Assembly (NCBI GenBank): GCA_016235865.1
Contig: JACRIK010000021.1
Location: forward strand, 1-64,000
Length of the DNA stretch: 64,000 nt
Reading direction: 5' to 3'
From: Planctomycetota bacterium
GTDB taxonomy: Bacteria; Planctomycetota; MHYJ01; JACQXL01
The first letter of the stretch is position 1; each line of letters opens with the position of its first letter. The notes below the pieces were generated by a model. It was not told where the DNA came from and made no database searches. It worked only from the letters and a program-made list of their open reading frames with translations. The position numbers and the translations under genes were made by a program. Positions 1 through 8,815 of the stretch are shown here, in pieces.

Positions 1-2403
1 AAACGCGATGCAGAAGGGATTCATAGTATAGAAAGAGTTGCCAAGGATAATGCTGGTAATGAATCCGACAAGAAAACAGTTAAGATTAAGATTGATTTAA
101 CATCTCCTAAAATCAGCGATAATGCCAGCGGCTGGTATGCCGCTGGGCCCATAAATCTGGTATTTACTGCCAAAGACGGGGGAAGCCCGCCTTCCGGTTT
201 TGCCAATGGTTCTGATACAATGATAGTTGATACTATTAATATCCCAGACCCGGGTTTCGGAGAGGTGTCATTTAATGAATATACAAGGGGACCTGTCAAC
301 GATTTAGCCGGTAACGCCAGCAATCAAAAGACAGCCCAGGTTGGAATTGACCGGGCTCCGCCTATCGTATCATACCCCATAGTAAATGGTTCTGCGGTCA
401 TAACCATAACCGTCATACAGAAAATACCAGATGGCATATCCAAAAGCGACCCTGAAATCCAGAAGTGGTTAAACGGTTTCGGTGCCTCTGATGTTGGTGT
501 CGGTTTGGTTGCCGGGCAACCTCCGCCTACAAATAATGCGCCATCTGTATTCCAGGTGGGAACTACCGTGGTGATTTTTACGGCTAAAGATAGAGTAGGC
601 AATTCATCAGAGCCATTAAACGGCTGGGTTGTGGTAGAACCGGTGAGGGTTAATCTAACTTTAGGGAATGAGAAAGATGAAGAAGACCCCGGCGCCTACA
701 TCGGAGTGAATAACGACGATGATAATGAAAATGATACGGCTGATAAAGATGAAAAAACAAGACCGCTTTTTGATAATACAGGCAAGCTGGTTAATGATGA
801 CGATTTAAGCCGGTTAGGCATGTATATAAGTTACTGGAATGAAATAAAGGAGGGTAATCTTATCCTAAAAGCACAGGGTAGTGAACGTATAAAAATCTGG
901 TCGGTTGATAAGGTTGGTAAAGATGAAAAATGGACGCAGATAATAGGCGCAGGAAGCGCCGCACAAAAAGAATGGACGCCCGGACAGGAGTTACCCAAAG
1001 AATTATGGATAGAAGGTTATAAGGGGAGCGATTTTGAGAGAGATGTAACATTGGAATTATGGTATGATGCGGTTACAAACGATAATGTGACATTAACAGT
1101 GTGCGAAATTATTGTTCATCCGGTTGAAAACGATTTTACCGCTGGTAAGGAAGGTCGGATACTGATTTCTGCTAAACAAGACAAAAAATATCATACAGCA
1201 ATTAAGTCTACCAAAGATAATAAAGTGGCGCAAAGAACAGATGGCCAAGTTACTATTACTGCCCATATTCTTCCGAACAACTTAAAAGATAGAATCATAT
1301 ATTTTAGAGTGATTGACCCAGACCCGGATGATAAATCGCAGTATGAAAAAGACGATAAAGGTGGCGATAATGCGGATGTGACAAATAAAAAAGTCCGATT
1401 AAGCCAGAATCGCAACGAAGCAACGCTATGTAACATAAATAATAAGCAAGTACTTGCTGCCGAAACGACATTGTATATCACCAAGCAATGTTCCGGCGAC
1501 AATTATCGAATTGAGGCCAGTTTCACGGATAACTTCTCTCAGATAGCCGGAAAGTCAATGGTGTTCACTGCTTGGAAGAGGGTTTATTTGGAGTACGATA
1601 AGATGTATACTAAGGGTGCCACATTAACCCAACCTTTTAGTCCGGATGAAGATGAAGACGATGATAATATAAGTATTGACAATACAGATGATTTTTCAAT
1701 TGGTGATATGGTTATTCTGTTTGATACTTATGGGACATCGGTTCCACGGATTATTACCGACAAGAGTAGTTTTCTCATAACCGTTGCAGATTTGGACGAG
1801 AGTTTTAGTAAATATGGCGGCGTGAAACTTGCAAACGATAACACCACCTATGAAGTATATTTTGACTATCTTGAGCAGACATATGGCAGCAATACTGATG
1901 GCAGTGACGGCGGGACTTTTGTCGAATTCGTTCAGAGCTTTGACGGTAGTGGTAACATACCCAAATACACCGAATTTCCGCCAGGTAACGAGCGAGATAA
2001 TTTTTGCAGCCACTGGTTCAAAAATCAATTAGCGTTCTCAAATGTATTTCAAATAGTAGCCGCAAATAAACTTTACGTGCCGGGAACAATGGGTAGCACT
2101 GATGAAGACATTAATATTACCTGTATATATGTTGGTCGTTTTGACTATTTTCCTGAAGAGAAAAATAAGAAGGCGATTGCTGACACGGTGGTGCACGAAA
2201 TAGGACATCAGTTTGGGTTAAATCAGAAAATTATTAGTCATGTAGATGGTGGGGAGTGCCTTAATCATCAGGGTGATGACCAGTGCGTTATGACCGACTC
2301 AGACACCCTTGATGAAATAGCAGAGTTTGATTATAGCAATAAAAACAAAACTCCCGAAGATGATTGTATTTCATTTATCCGCGAAGCACCAGACTTACGA
2401 TAA
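1..2403 (+). CDS. Large exported protein with Ig-like repeats and C-terminal metzincin-type metallopeptidase (5' partial)
   Basis: The reading frame is open from base 1, so the gene begins upstream of the window; about 800 residues are visible. The first ~190 residues are Ser/Gly/Pro-rich beta-sandwich-like segments of the Ig/HYR kind (recurring 'TAKDRVGNSSEP'-type phrases). Acidic, Asp/Asn-rich spacers follow (near 230-250 and 550-560). At about residue 732 there is HEIGHQFGL, a zinc-protease HExxH with the Gly of the metzincin HExxHxxGxxH motif, and 'CVMT' follows as a candidate Met-turn. The residue where the third zinc ligand is expected is Asn-Gln rather than His, so the third ligand may be a later His (ISH or LNH). 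Likely secreted or surface exposed, but the signal peptide lies outside the window. Thirteen to twenty bases separate it from the next gene, so the two are probably co-transcribed. Substrate unknown. Confidence 0.75.
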   Translation, partial: KRDAEGIHSIERVAKDNAGNESDKKTVKIKIDLTSPKISDNASGWYAAGPINLVFTAKDGGSPPSGFANGSDTMIVDTINIPDPGFGEVSFNEYTRGPVNDLAGNASNQKTAQVGIDRAPPIVSYPIVNGSAVITITVIQKIPDGISKSDPEIQKWLNGFGASDVGVGLVAGQPPPTNNAPSVFQVGTTVVIFTAKDRVGNSSEPLNGWVVVEPVRVNLTLGNEKDEEDPGAYIGVNNDDDNENDTADKDEKTRPLFDNTGKLVNDDDLSRLGMYISYWNEIKEGNLILKAQGSERIKIWSVDKVGKDEKWTQIIGAGSAAQKEWTPGQELPKELWIEGYKGSDFERDVTLELWYDAVTNDNVTLTVCEIIVHPVENDFTAGKEGRILISAKQDKKYHTAIKSTKDNKVAQRTDGQVTITAHILPNNLKDRIIYFRVIDPDPDDKSQYEKDDKGGDNADVTNKKVRLSQNRNEATLCNINNKQVLAAETTLYITKQCSGDNYRIEASFTDNFSQIAGKSMVFTAWKRVYLEYDKMYTKGATLTQPFSPDEDEDDDNISIDNTDDFSIGDMVILFDTYGTSVPRIITDKSSFLITVADLDESFSKYGGVKLANDNTTYEVYFDYLEQTYGSNTDGSDGGTFVEFVQSFDGSGNIPKYTEFPPGNERDNFCSHWFKNQLAFSNVFQIVAANKLYVPGTMGSTDEDINITCIYVGRFDYFPEEKNKKAIADTVVHEIGHQFGLNQKIISHVDGGECLNHQGDDQCVMTDSDTLDEIAEFDYSNKNKTPEDDCISFIREAPDLR

Positions 2404-2422
2404 CTAAAAAAGGAGCATGATT

Positions 2423-3523
2423 ATGAATATAACTAACAAAAAGATGTTTAAATTAATTACTATATTTTTGTTTATGGGCATGTTATTTGCTGTGCCCATT
2501 AATATTAAAAGTCAGGAAACTCCAGAGAAAACGCTGGAAGAAAAGATAAAAGATAGGGTTTTATTGGAGGTGTCATCTGTCATCGGGCAGCCATCCTCAG
2601 TATTAGAATTCACCATTAGGAATAACAGCGATCAGGTAATCTGGGCGTATAATTTGAATGAAAATAGCAACTTTACCATTATGCGAAACACTCTGGATAA
2701 AATATTGCCAAGGATTGAAAATGTCAATTATGGAAGTCGGTATATGCGTAAAGACAATTGGAACAATAATTTGATGATAAAAGCATTTCAGGCAAAGTCC
2801 TGGCGATATAATATTGCAGATGGGCTTTGGTTTCGCTCGTCCGATAATCGGAATCCTTATCGGGAATTTTCGGAAGAGGCCGGTATTTATCAACTGTATT
2901 GGAGAGTAAGTGCATATGTTGTATATGAGAAACCGGAAGACAAGAAGACGCAAAGCAGTTTTGAAAGTATGGAATATTTAGCCGGACCGATTTTACTTCT
3001 AAAAGAGCAAGGGATGGAAGGAATAGATAAGGTGCCTCATTATGAAGAGGCAATAAATGAAAAAACAACGAATTATAAAAATGTACTTCAAAAAGATGAG
3101 GTTAGTAAATCAAGCTTATTAAAGATTGTTCATATAGCAAACCAGCCGGCTACTCTATTAGAGTTTACGTTGATGAACGATACTAAAAAAGATATTAAGA
3201 CGACTCAAATTCTTAGTAATTACAATAAAATTGTAATAGTTAAACCCAACGGTGATGAAACTGAATGTTTTACTTCAGTAAAAGAAAAGGATATTAAAAC
3301 CCTGACTATTAAGCCAACTGAAAAGCAATCCTGGCGGATTGACTTGTTGCAAGTCGGCAAGGATTATGGCGTATCCTTTGACGAGCCCGGCACATACAAG
3401 GTCTACTGGAAACTCATCAATGACAAAGGCGAGACCAAGGAAGAAATCAATTCCGAACCGGTCCTATTCCTGAAAGAGGCGGAAAAGAAACCAGAGGACA
3501 AGCAACCGCCCAGGGATAAATAG
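2423..3523 (+). CDS. Exported protein with two copies of a beta-sandwich-like domain
   Basis: The start is the second ATG of an ATG-ATT-ATG pair: AAGGAG at 2411-2415 is 7 nt from 2423 but only 1 nt from 2417. The N-terminus is a signal peptide (lysine-rich, hydrophobic stretch LITIFLFMGMLFAVPI). The mature part holds two related halves: 'IGQPSSVLEFTIRNNSD' near residue 55 and 'IANQPATLLEFTLMNDTK' near residue 240, each followed by a stretch ending in 'G-Y-vYWR/K'. This looks like a duplicated extracytoplasmic beta-domain of about 150 residues, as in BsuPI-type or CARDB-like modules, but the family is not recognised. It ends in a charged Lys/Pro tail. Its position directly after the metallopeptidase gene suggests a shared surface function or an inhibitor/partner role; that is inference. 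Confidence 0.7.
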   Translation: MNITNKKMFKLITIFLFMGMLFAVPINIKSQETPEKTLEEKIKDRVLLEVSSVIGQPSSVLEFTIRNNSDQVIWAYNLNENSNFTIMRNTLDKILPRIENVNYGSRYMRKDNWNNNLMIKAFQAKSWRYNIADGLWFRSSDNRNPYREFSEEAGIYQLYWRVSAYVVYEKPEDKKTQSSFESMEYLAGPILLLKEQGMEGIDKVPHYEEAINEKTTNYKNVLQKDEVSKSSLLKIVHIANQPATLLEFTLMNDTKKDIKTTQILSNYNKIVIVKPNGDETECFTSVKEKDIKTLTIKPTEKQSWRIDLLQVGKDYGVSFDEPGTYKVYWKLINDKGETKEEINSEPVLFLKEAEKKPEDKQPPRDK

Positions 3524-3555
3524 AGTTTAAAGGAATTTCGCCAGAGGTTATTTAT

Positions 3556-3942
3556 ATGTCTTATAAAGCATTCAAGGGTAAGTGGCAGGCGTTCGGAGAC
3601 AAGCCCATAATCAGCATCCTGTCCACCGGTCTGATTTGTTTTAATAAGGCTTGCTATGATACTTATGTTAAACCCACTAACTGCAAATATGTCAAACTCT
3701 ATTACGAGCCGGATATGAAGAAGGTGGCATTCGCATTCCGCAATGATAGGAAAGGCGAGTTTGTGCTCCCGGTCAATCTGACCAAGACCGGGCTTATTGC
3801 CGTGGTCAATGGCAAGACCTTCTTTAACCAGTTCGGAATCAAATACCCGGAGCAGAGCCGGTCATTCCCGGTCCATCAGACCAAGCCATCAAGCGGAATC
3901 AAAGGGATTGAGATTAAACTCACTGAATACGCTACTGCGTAA
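3556..3942 (+). CDS. Hypothetical protein, 128 aa
   Basis: A short soluble protein with no signal peptide or membrane segment. It alternates beta-strand-like phrases ('VKLYYEPDMKKVAFAFR', 'GEFVLPVNL') and holds no catalytic motif that I recognise. ATG at 3556; a weak purine-rich tract (AAAGGAA, 3529-3535) is rather far upstream, so the start is uncertain. It lies 32 bp after the exported protein and is followed by a GC-rich hairpin, so it may be the last gene of that operon. Confidence 0.5.
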   Translation: MSYKAFKGKWQAFGDKPIISILSTGLICFNKACYDTYVKPTNCKYVKLYYEPDMKKVAFAFRNDRKGEFVLPVNLTKTGLIAVVNGKTFFNQFGIKYPEQSRSFPVHQTKPSSGIKGIEIKLTEYATA

Positions 3943-3951
3943 CCGCGCGGC

Positions 3952-3971
3952 TCCCCGAACGTTTTCGGGGA
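3952..3971. terminator. GC-rich hairpin after the 128-aa gene
   Basis: Perfect 8-bp stem TCCCCGAA / TTCGGGGA around a CGTT loop, 10 bp after the stop codon. There is no clear T-run, so this may be a processing or REP-type hairpin rather than an intrinsic terminator. Confidence 0.45.
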
Positions 3972-4001
3972 ACGCAAGCGAATATTTCCCGGCCGGTTCT
4001 T

Positions 4002-4031
4002 AACCGCAGATTATACAGATAAACACAGATT
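4002..4031. repeat. CACAGATT-type dispersed repeat, copy 1
   Basis: AACCGCAGATT...CAGATAAACACAGATT closely resembles, in reverse complement, the inverted repeat at 63926-63986. Short dispersed repeat, non-coding. Confidence 0.5.
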
Positions 4032-4059
4032 ATTGGTTCAATTCAACATTTTCTTTTTG

Positions 4060-4432
4060 GGGTATGAGGTTCCTGCCAGGGGAGTATGCCTGGCCAACCA
4101 AGGTAGTATGCCTGGCCCGACAAAGTAGTATGGGTAGCGCCACAAGGTAGTATGCTTGGCTTTACAGGGTAGTATGGGTAACCGCATAAGGTAGTATGGG
4201 TAACATTGCATGGTAGTATGCCTAACCCCACAAGGTAGTATGGGTAACATTGCAGGGTAGTATGGATAACCCCACAAGGTAGTATGAGTAGCCTTGCAGG
4301 ATAGTATGGATAACCCCACAAGGTAGTATGCATAGCCTTCAAGGGTAGTATGCATGGCCTTACAGGGGGGTATGCATAACCTCAAAGGGTAGTATGCATA
4401 CTCTTACAGGGGGGTATGGGTAATGGTAAGGG
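4060..4432. repeat. 22-bp tandem repeat array 1 (about 16 units)
   Basis: Degenerate direct repeats with a 22-bp period; typical unit GGTAGTATGGGTAACCCCAC plus AA. The GGTAGTATG core is conserved and the second half of the unit varies. The array fills most of the 548-bp gap 3943-4490 and ends in a G-rich tract that includes GGGTGGGGTCA. The minus strand is stop-poor here, which yields spurious reading frames. Three other arrays in the window have the same period. Confidence 0.9.
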
Positions 4433-4490
4433 GGGAGGGTGGGGTCACTCCTGTTTACTACAACGGTTTAATTTATAAGGAGATATAAAA

Positions 4491-5354
4491 ATGGGGCTTA
4501 TAGAATTCAAAACCAGGCTGTTGGCGCCGTATTTTACCGAAATCCCTCCTGAAATTAGGGATAAATGGGTAAACGGGGCCAAAAAAGCGGTTTCCAAGAC
4601 CTATAAAGGGCTAAAGAAGGCGGTCAAAACCCAAAAGGATTTTAAGGAAAAGATTGGCGACCCGACTATGAACACCATTGCCTCTTTTATCAACCCGGAA
4701 TGGACTTCAAAACACGGCCTGACCTACAAGGACATAATGAATAAGACGAATGATAGTTTGGCCGGGGCCGGGAAACGTTATTTCAAGTCGCGCCAGACGC
4801 TTTATGAAAGCGGTAAATACGAAGAAAAACTGGAATACGGGCAAAGAGAATATGCCAGAAAATGGTGCAAATACCTCGGCCCGCTCAAGGGCTATAAAGC
4901 CGGTAATATTTTGGGGTTGTCAACTATGGCGATAATGGCGTTGACAGGCGGCAGTAAGTTGGTTGATTATCTAAGGGCTCGAAACGTTCCTCTTGAAGGT
5001 GAACCCATGGTCATCACCACCCTAGAGAAGCTTAACAAGTTCAGGCGCAGATTAGACAGCCGGATTGTTCACTGGGGCAGTGAGATAATCACCCAGGACT
5101 ATAAGGAAGATGTCATTATGAGGGCTAATGAGGAGATAAATCAATTGGTCAACGAATATCGCCGTCCTGAGATTGCGCCATTTAGTCCGGCTGGCGATTC
5201 GTTCCGAAATAATCGGAACACCGCAGTGACCGCGATAGCGAACTCCGTTGCGACTTCACATATAGATTTTACAGTCATTTCAACGCCCGACTCAACCAAG
5301 CCCAACGGCATACGCAAATCATTGGCCTTGGATATCCAGGTGGCGGGTGGTTAG
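4491..5354 (+). CDS. Hypothetical protein, 287 aa
   Basis: ATG at 4491 with a strong AAGGAG 9-10 nt upstream. The N-terminal half is rich in Lys/Tyr/Glu and predicted helical ('KKAVSKTYKGLKKAVKTQK'). A weakly hydrophobic segment (AGNILGLSTMAIMALTGG, about residues 138-155) might contact membrane. The C-terminus is Ser/Thr-rich. No known domain recognised. It stands between array 1 and the promoter of the ribosomal operon and is probably a separate transcription unit. Confidence 0.55.
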   Translation: MGLIEFKTRLLAPYFTEIPPEIRDKWVNGAKKAVSKTYKGLKKAVKTQKDFKEKIGDPTMNTIASFINPEWTSKHGLTYKDIMNKTNDSLAGAGKRYFKSRQTLYESGKYEEKLEYGQREYARKWCKYLGPLKGYKAGNILGLSTMAIMALTGGSKLVDYLRARNVPLEGEPMVITTLEKLNKFRRRLDSRIVHWGSEIITQDYKEDVIMRANEEINQLVNEYRRPEIAPFSPAGDSFRNNRNTAVTAIANSVATSHIDFTVISTPDSTKPNGIRKSLALDIQVAGG

Positions 5355-5401
5355 ATATGGGATGCGCGGCCAGAAAATAATATTATTTTACCCCCAAATA
5401 T

Positions 5402-5430
5402 TTGACTTTACAACTAAAATAGTTTATACA
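5402..5430 (+). promoter_or_regulatory. Sigma-70-type promoter for the rplF-led ribosomal operon
   Basis: TTGACT at 5402-5407, 17-nt spacer, TATACA at 5425-5430, 38 bp ahead of rplF. The spc-type operon therefore seems to have been split, with its rplF-onward part carrying its own promoter next to non-ribosomal genes. Confidence 0.65.
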
Positions 5431-5467
5431 AATTAGTTCGTGTATTTTTGTAGAAAGGTAATATACT

Positions 5468-6022
5468 ATGTCACGTTTAGGGAAGAAACCGGTACCGATT
5501 CCGGACGGGGTCAAGGTGTCCGTTAACGGCAATATTGTCAAGTCCGAAGGCCCCAAAGGTGTCTTGGAATATAAACTGCCGGGTAATGTCAAGGTAAAGG
5601 TTGACGAGGCCAAGAAATTACTGGCCGTGGAAACCACCTATGTGATACCTCAGGATAATATCAATCACGGCACTATCCGGAGCCATATAAATAATATGCT
5701 TATCGGCGTGCATCATGGCTACGAGGAGAAGATGGAAATTATCGGCACCGGCTACAAGGCGGTGATGGACGGCAAGAATCTGGCTATCAGCCTGGGATAT
5801 TCGCATCCGGTTAAGGTGGATGTTCCGGCCGGTATAGCCGTGACCATACCCAATCCCAACCTATTGGTAATCCAGGGCGTCAATAAACAGGTGGTCGGCG
5901 CCTTTGCCGCCAAAATCAAGGCCATCAAGCCCTCTGAGCCGTATAATCTCAAGGGCATTAAATATACGGATGAGGTAATTAAGCGAAAGACCGGCAAGAC
6001 CTTTGTATCGGGAACCGCATAG
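5468..6022 (+). CDS. rplF: 50S ribosomal protein L6
   Basis: Opens with MSRLGKKPVPIPDGVKV, the standard L6 start, and contains the two-fold repeated L6 fold; 'GVHHGYEEKMEIIGTGYKA' in the middle and 'EPYNLKGIKYTDE' near the end are family signatures. 184 residues, normal length. RBS GAAAGG precedes ATG 5468. L6 sits near the sarcin-ricin loop of 23S rRNA. It heads the operon rplF-rplR-rpsE-rplO-secY as in the usual spc operon; rpmD (L30) is absent between rpsE and rplO, a common loss. Confidence 0.97.
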   Translation: MSRLGKKPVPIPDGVKVSVNGNIVKSEGPKGVLEYKLPGNVKVKVDEAKKLLAVETTYVIPQDNINHGTIRSHINNMLIGVHHGYEEKMEIIGTGYKAVMDGKNLAISLGYSHPVKVDVPAGIAVTIPNPNLLVIQGVNKQVVGAFAAKIKAIKPSEPYNLKGIKYTDEVIKRKTGKTFVSGTA

Positions 6023-6037
6023 AGAGCAAAATAAATT

Positions 6038-6406
6038 ATGAATATTCAAGAACAGAAGTTAGCCAGGCGCCAGCGAAGGCATAAACACATAAGGAAAAAC
6101 GTAATCGGGACACCCGAACAGCCGCGTTTAAGCGTCTGCCGGAGTTTAAAGCATATCCGGGCCCAGATAATAGATGACCACAAGGGATTGACGGTCTGTG
6201 CGGTATCAACTCAGTCGCCGGATATAAAGAAGGTTATCAAAAGCGGCGGCAATATTGCCTCTGCCAAAGAAGTAGGTAAGAAATTGGCGGAACTGGCCCT
6301 GGGCAAGGGTATTAAAAAGGTGGTCTTTGACCGGGGATGTTTTCCGTATCACGGGCGTATCAAGGCCTTGGCTGAAGCCGCCAGAAAGACCGGATTGAAA
6401 TTCTAA
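6038..6406 (+). CDS. rplR: 50S ribosomal protein L18
   Basis: 122 residues; Lys/Arg-rich N-terminus then '[19 protein letters not shown]' and '[22 protein letters not shown]', the L18/5S rRNA-binding signature. It binds 5S rRNA in the central protuberance. Fifteen bases after rplF. Confidence 0.96.
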   Translation: MNIQEQKLARRQRRHKHIRKNVIGTPEQPRLSVCRSLKHIRAQIIDDHKGLTVCAVSTQSPDIKKVIKSGGNIASAKEVGKKLAELALGKGIKKVVFDRGCFPYHGRIKALAEAARKTGLKF

Positions 6407-6416
6407 GTTAAAAGGA

Positions 6417-6476
6417 ATGGCGCCGATGGCGCCATCTAACTCGTTCTAACGCCCATATGGGCTGACTGCGAGTAAG
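6417..6476 (+). repeat. Compound TAAC/TAAG hairpin element ahead of rpsE
   Basis: First hairpin ATGGCGCC-GAT-GGCGCCAT, then CTAACTCG..., an inner palindrome GCCCATATGGGC, and closing CGAGTAAG directly before the rpsE RBS. One member of the recurrent element described in the findings. Confidence 0.7.
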
Positions 6477-6490
6477 AAAGGTAGCTTACA

Positions 6491-7027
6491 TTGGAAAATA
6501 CTAATAGACAACAAGGTGGTCCGGGGAAAGAGAAGCCGGAAGGCGGGATAGAAGAGATTGTCATCAAAATCAGGCGTGTTTCCAAGACAGTCAAGGGCGG
6601 CAAGCGATTTAGTTTTGCGGCCTTAGTGGCCGTAGGCGACCGGCACGGTAAGGTTGGTTTCGGCAAGGGTAATGCCAATGAAGTTCCCTTTGCCGTGGAG
6701 AAAGCCGTGAAAGACGCCAAGAAGAATCTGGTGCACGTGCCGATGAAGGATACCACGTTGCCGCACCGAATCTGGGGTAAATACGGGGCCACCGAAGTGA
6801 TTATCAGGCCGGCCTGCCGGGGTACCGGGATTATCGCCGGTTCGTCGGTCCGGGCCATCTTAGAGTTGGCCGGGGTTAAGGATATCCTGGCCAAGGTGAT
6901 GGGTAGCACCAATCCGACCAACGTCGTCAAAGCTACCGTCAATGCGCTTTTGTCGATTAGAACATACCAGGAAAGAAAATCATTATTAAGAACCGTCCAG
7001 CCCGGGCGGGAGCATAGTGAGAATTAA
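6491..7027 (+). CDS. rpsE: 30S ribosomal protein S5
   Basis: TTG start at 6491, with AAAGG about 7 nt upstream; no ATG lies near the expected N-terminus. The N-terminal S5 double-stranded-RNA-binding fold shows 'VVAVGDRHGKVGFGKGNA' (residues ~53-72), followed by the C-terminal domain 'RPACRGTGIIAGSSVRAILELAGVKD'. 178 residues. S5 contributes to accuracy at the decoding centre. A compound hairpin element separates it from rplR, so translation is probably not coupled to rplR. Confidence 0.95.
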   Translation: MENTNRQQGGPGKEKPEGGIEEIVIKIRRVSKTVKGGKRFSFAALVAVGDRHGKVGFGKGNANEVPFAVEKAVKDAKKNLVHVPMKDTTLPHRIWGKYGATEVIIRPACRGTGIIAGSSVRAILELAGVKDILAKVMGSTNPTNVVKATVNALLSIRTYQERKSLLRTVQPGREHSEN

Positions 7028-7030
7028 AAT

Positions 7031-7486
7031 ATGAATCTTACCCAATTAAGCAAAGCAGTCAGGAGATACCATAAAAAGGCCAAGAGGCGCGGATGCGGCG
7101 ACAGCTGTGGCCACGGCGGAACCTCATGCCGGGGCGGCAAGGGCCAGTCGGCCCGGAGCGGCTATAAGCGCAGAGGTTATTTTGAGGGTGGACAGATGAC
7201 CCTGGTCAGAAAGACGCCTAAAAGGGGATTCCATAATACCAGATTCCAGGAAACAGTTGCCATTATTAATCTCCGGGATTTGAACAGGTTTGAGCCGGAC
7301 GCGACGGTTAATCAGGCGGCACTGGTGGAAAAAGGAATACTGAAGGGCGCGTTTGATAAGATAAAGGTTTTGGCCAAAGGCGAATTGGAGAAACAAGGCC
7401 TGACTGTAGAAGTCCACTATTTCAGCGAATCCGCAAAAAAGAAGATAGAAGCAAAAGGCGGCAAAGTTATCACATGCAAAGAATAA
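7031..7486 (+). CDS. rplO: 50S ribosomal protein L15
   Basis: 151 residues. The glycine/arginine-rich N-terminal tail (GHGGTSCRGGKGQSARSG) and 'FEGGQMTLVRKTPKRGF' are L15 signatures. The N-terminal tail holds three Cys that are unusual for L15. The 3' end overlaps secY by 13 nt, implying translational coupling. Confidence 0.95.
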   Translation: MNLTQLSKAVRRYHKKAKRRGCGDSCGHGGTSCRGGKGQSARSGYKRRGYFEGGQMTLVRKTPKRGFHNTRFQETVAIINLRDLNRFEPDATVNQAALVEKGILKGAFDKIKVLAKGELEKQGLTVEVHYFSESAKKKIEAKGGKVITCKE

Positions 7487-8814
7487 AAGAAGTCATTACC
7501 AATATCTTCATGGTGCCGGAATTAAGGCGCCGGATTCTTTTTACCTTTGCGCTTTTGATTGTCTTCCGGCTGGGATACTTTATTACCATTCCGGGTATTG
7601 ATAAGGATGTTTTAGCCCAGTGGATGAAGCAGTTATCCCAGGACGCCGGGCGGCTTTACGGGTTTGTCAGCCTGTTTTCAGGCGGTTCGGTTTCACAGCT
7701 CTCTATCTTTTCGCTGGGTATAATGCCCTATATCACGGCTTCGATTATATTCTCGCTTCTGGTAAAGGTTATTCCGCAATTAGAGGCGCTCAGCAAGGAA
7801 GGGCCTTCCGGTTATCGCAAGATAAGCCAGTATACCCGGCTGGTTACCCTGCCGATTTGTATTTTTTGGGCATTCTGGACGGTTTTGTATCTGCAATCAT
7901 CCGGTGGGAATATCGGTGGTCAGGCGTTGGTGGCAAATCCTGGTTTCTGGTCATTCGGTCTGACCGCAATGCTTTCGCTGACGGCCGGCGCTTTATTCGT
8001 GATGTGGCTGGGCGAGCAGATTACGGAATTCGGAATCGGCAACGGAGCTTCCCTTATTATTATGACCGGTATTATTTCCCGTATGCCGGATGCAATCGGG
8101 AATATGGTTTATGATGTTTCGAATGGTCAAATCAGTGCGGATAAGCCCATTATGATTATCCTGATATACGTTGCGGTTATTGTGGCGGTGGTGTATATGA
8201 CCCAGGCGCAGCGCCGGATTCCGGTCCAGTATTCCAAGCATATCAGGGGCCGGCAGATGTTTGGCGGGCAGCGGCACTTTCTGCCCCTGCGCATAAACCA
8301 GGCCGGCGTGATGCCGGTTATCTTTGCCTCCACCCTGATGGCTTTCCCGGATATGATTGGCCGGGTATTCAAGTCTGATTTTCTGGTGCATGTATTCAGC
8401 CGGGGCGAGGCCGGATTTATCTATAGTTTGTTGTATGTCGGACTCATATTTTTCTTTACTTATTTCTGGACCGCGTTATATTTTAGACCGGTAGAGATGG
8501 CTGAAAACCTCAAGGAATGGGGCAGTTTTGTTCCGGGCATCAGGCCCGGTTATGACACGGCCATATATCTGGAACGGATAATGAACCGGATTGCCATCGT
8601 GGGCGCGACTTTCCTTGTGGTAATAGCTCTTTTGCCTAACATGGCTTCCTATGCCTTGGGTGTTGATAAATATTTAACCTCTTTCCTGGGCGGCACCGGC
8701 ATCCTGATTGTCGTGGGCGTGGGGCTGGATTTAATGCAGAAGATAGAGTCGCAATTGTTGGTCAGAGAGTACGACGGTTTCCTGAAAAAAGGCCGGATAA
8801 GGGGAAGGAGATAA
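7474..8814 (+). CDS. secY: Preprotein translocase subunit SecY
   Basis: 446 residues with about ten membrane segments; forms the protein-conducting channel of the inner membrane. Signatures seen: 'GIMPYITASIIFSLL' in TM2, 'GASLIIMTGIISRMP' after TM4/5, the cytosolic loop 'YSKHIRGRQMFGGQRHFLPLRINQAGVMPVIFAS' region, and the C-terminal 'VREYDGFLKKGRIRGRR'. ATG lies inside the end of rplO. Normal length. Confidence 0.97.
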   Translation: MQRIKEVITNIFMVPELRRRILFTFALLIVFRLGYFITIPGIDKDVLAQWMKQLSQDAGRLYGFVSLFSGGSVSQLSIFSLGIMPYITASIIFSLLVKVIPQLEALSKEGPSGYRKISQYTRLVTLPICIFWAFWTVLYLQSSGGNIGGQALVANPGFWSFGLTAMLSLTAGALFVMWLGEQITEFGIGNGASLIIMTGIISRMPDAIGNMVYDVSNGQISADKPIMIILIYVAVIVAVVYMTQAQRRIPVQYSKHIRGRQMFGGQRHFLPLRINQAGVMPVIFASTLMAFPDMIGRVFKSDFLVHVFSRGEAGFIYSLLYVGLIFFFTYFWTALYFRPVEMAENLKEWGSFVPGIRPGYDTAIYLERIMNRIAIVGATFLVVIALLPNMASYALGVDKYLTSFLGGTGILIVVGVGLDLMQKIESQLLVREYDGFLKKGRIRGRR

Positions 8815-8815
8815 A

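Noticed and set aside
4038-4385. Minus-strand frames of 99 and 115 aa across array 1
   Set aside because: By-product of the stop-poor 22-bp repeat; two frames are open at once and neither has an RBS.
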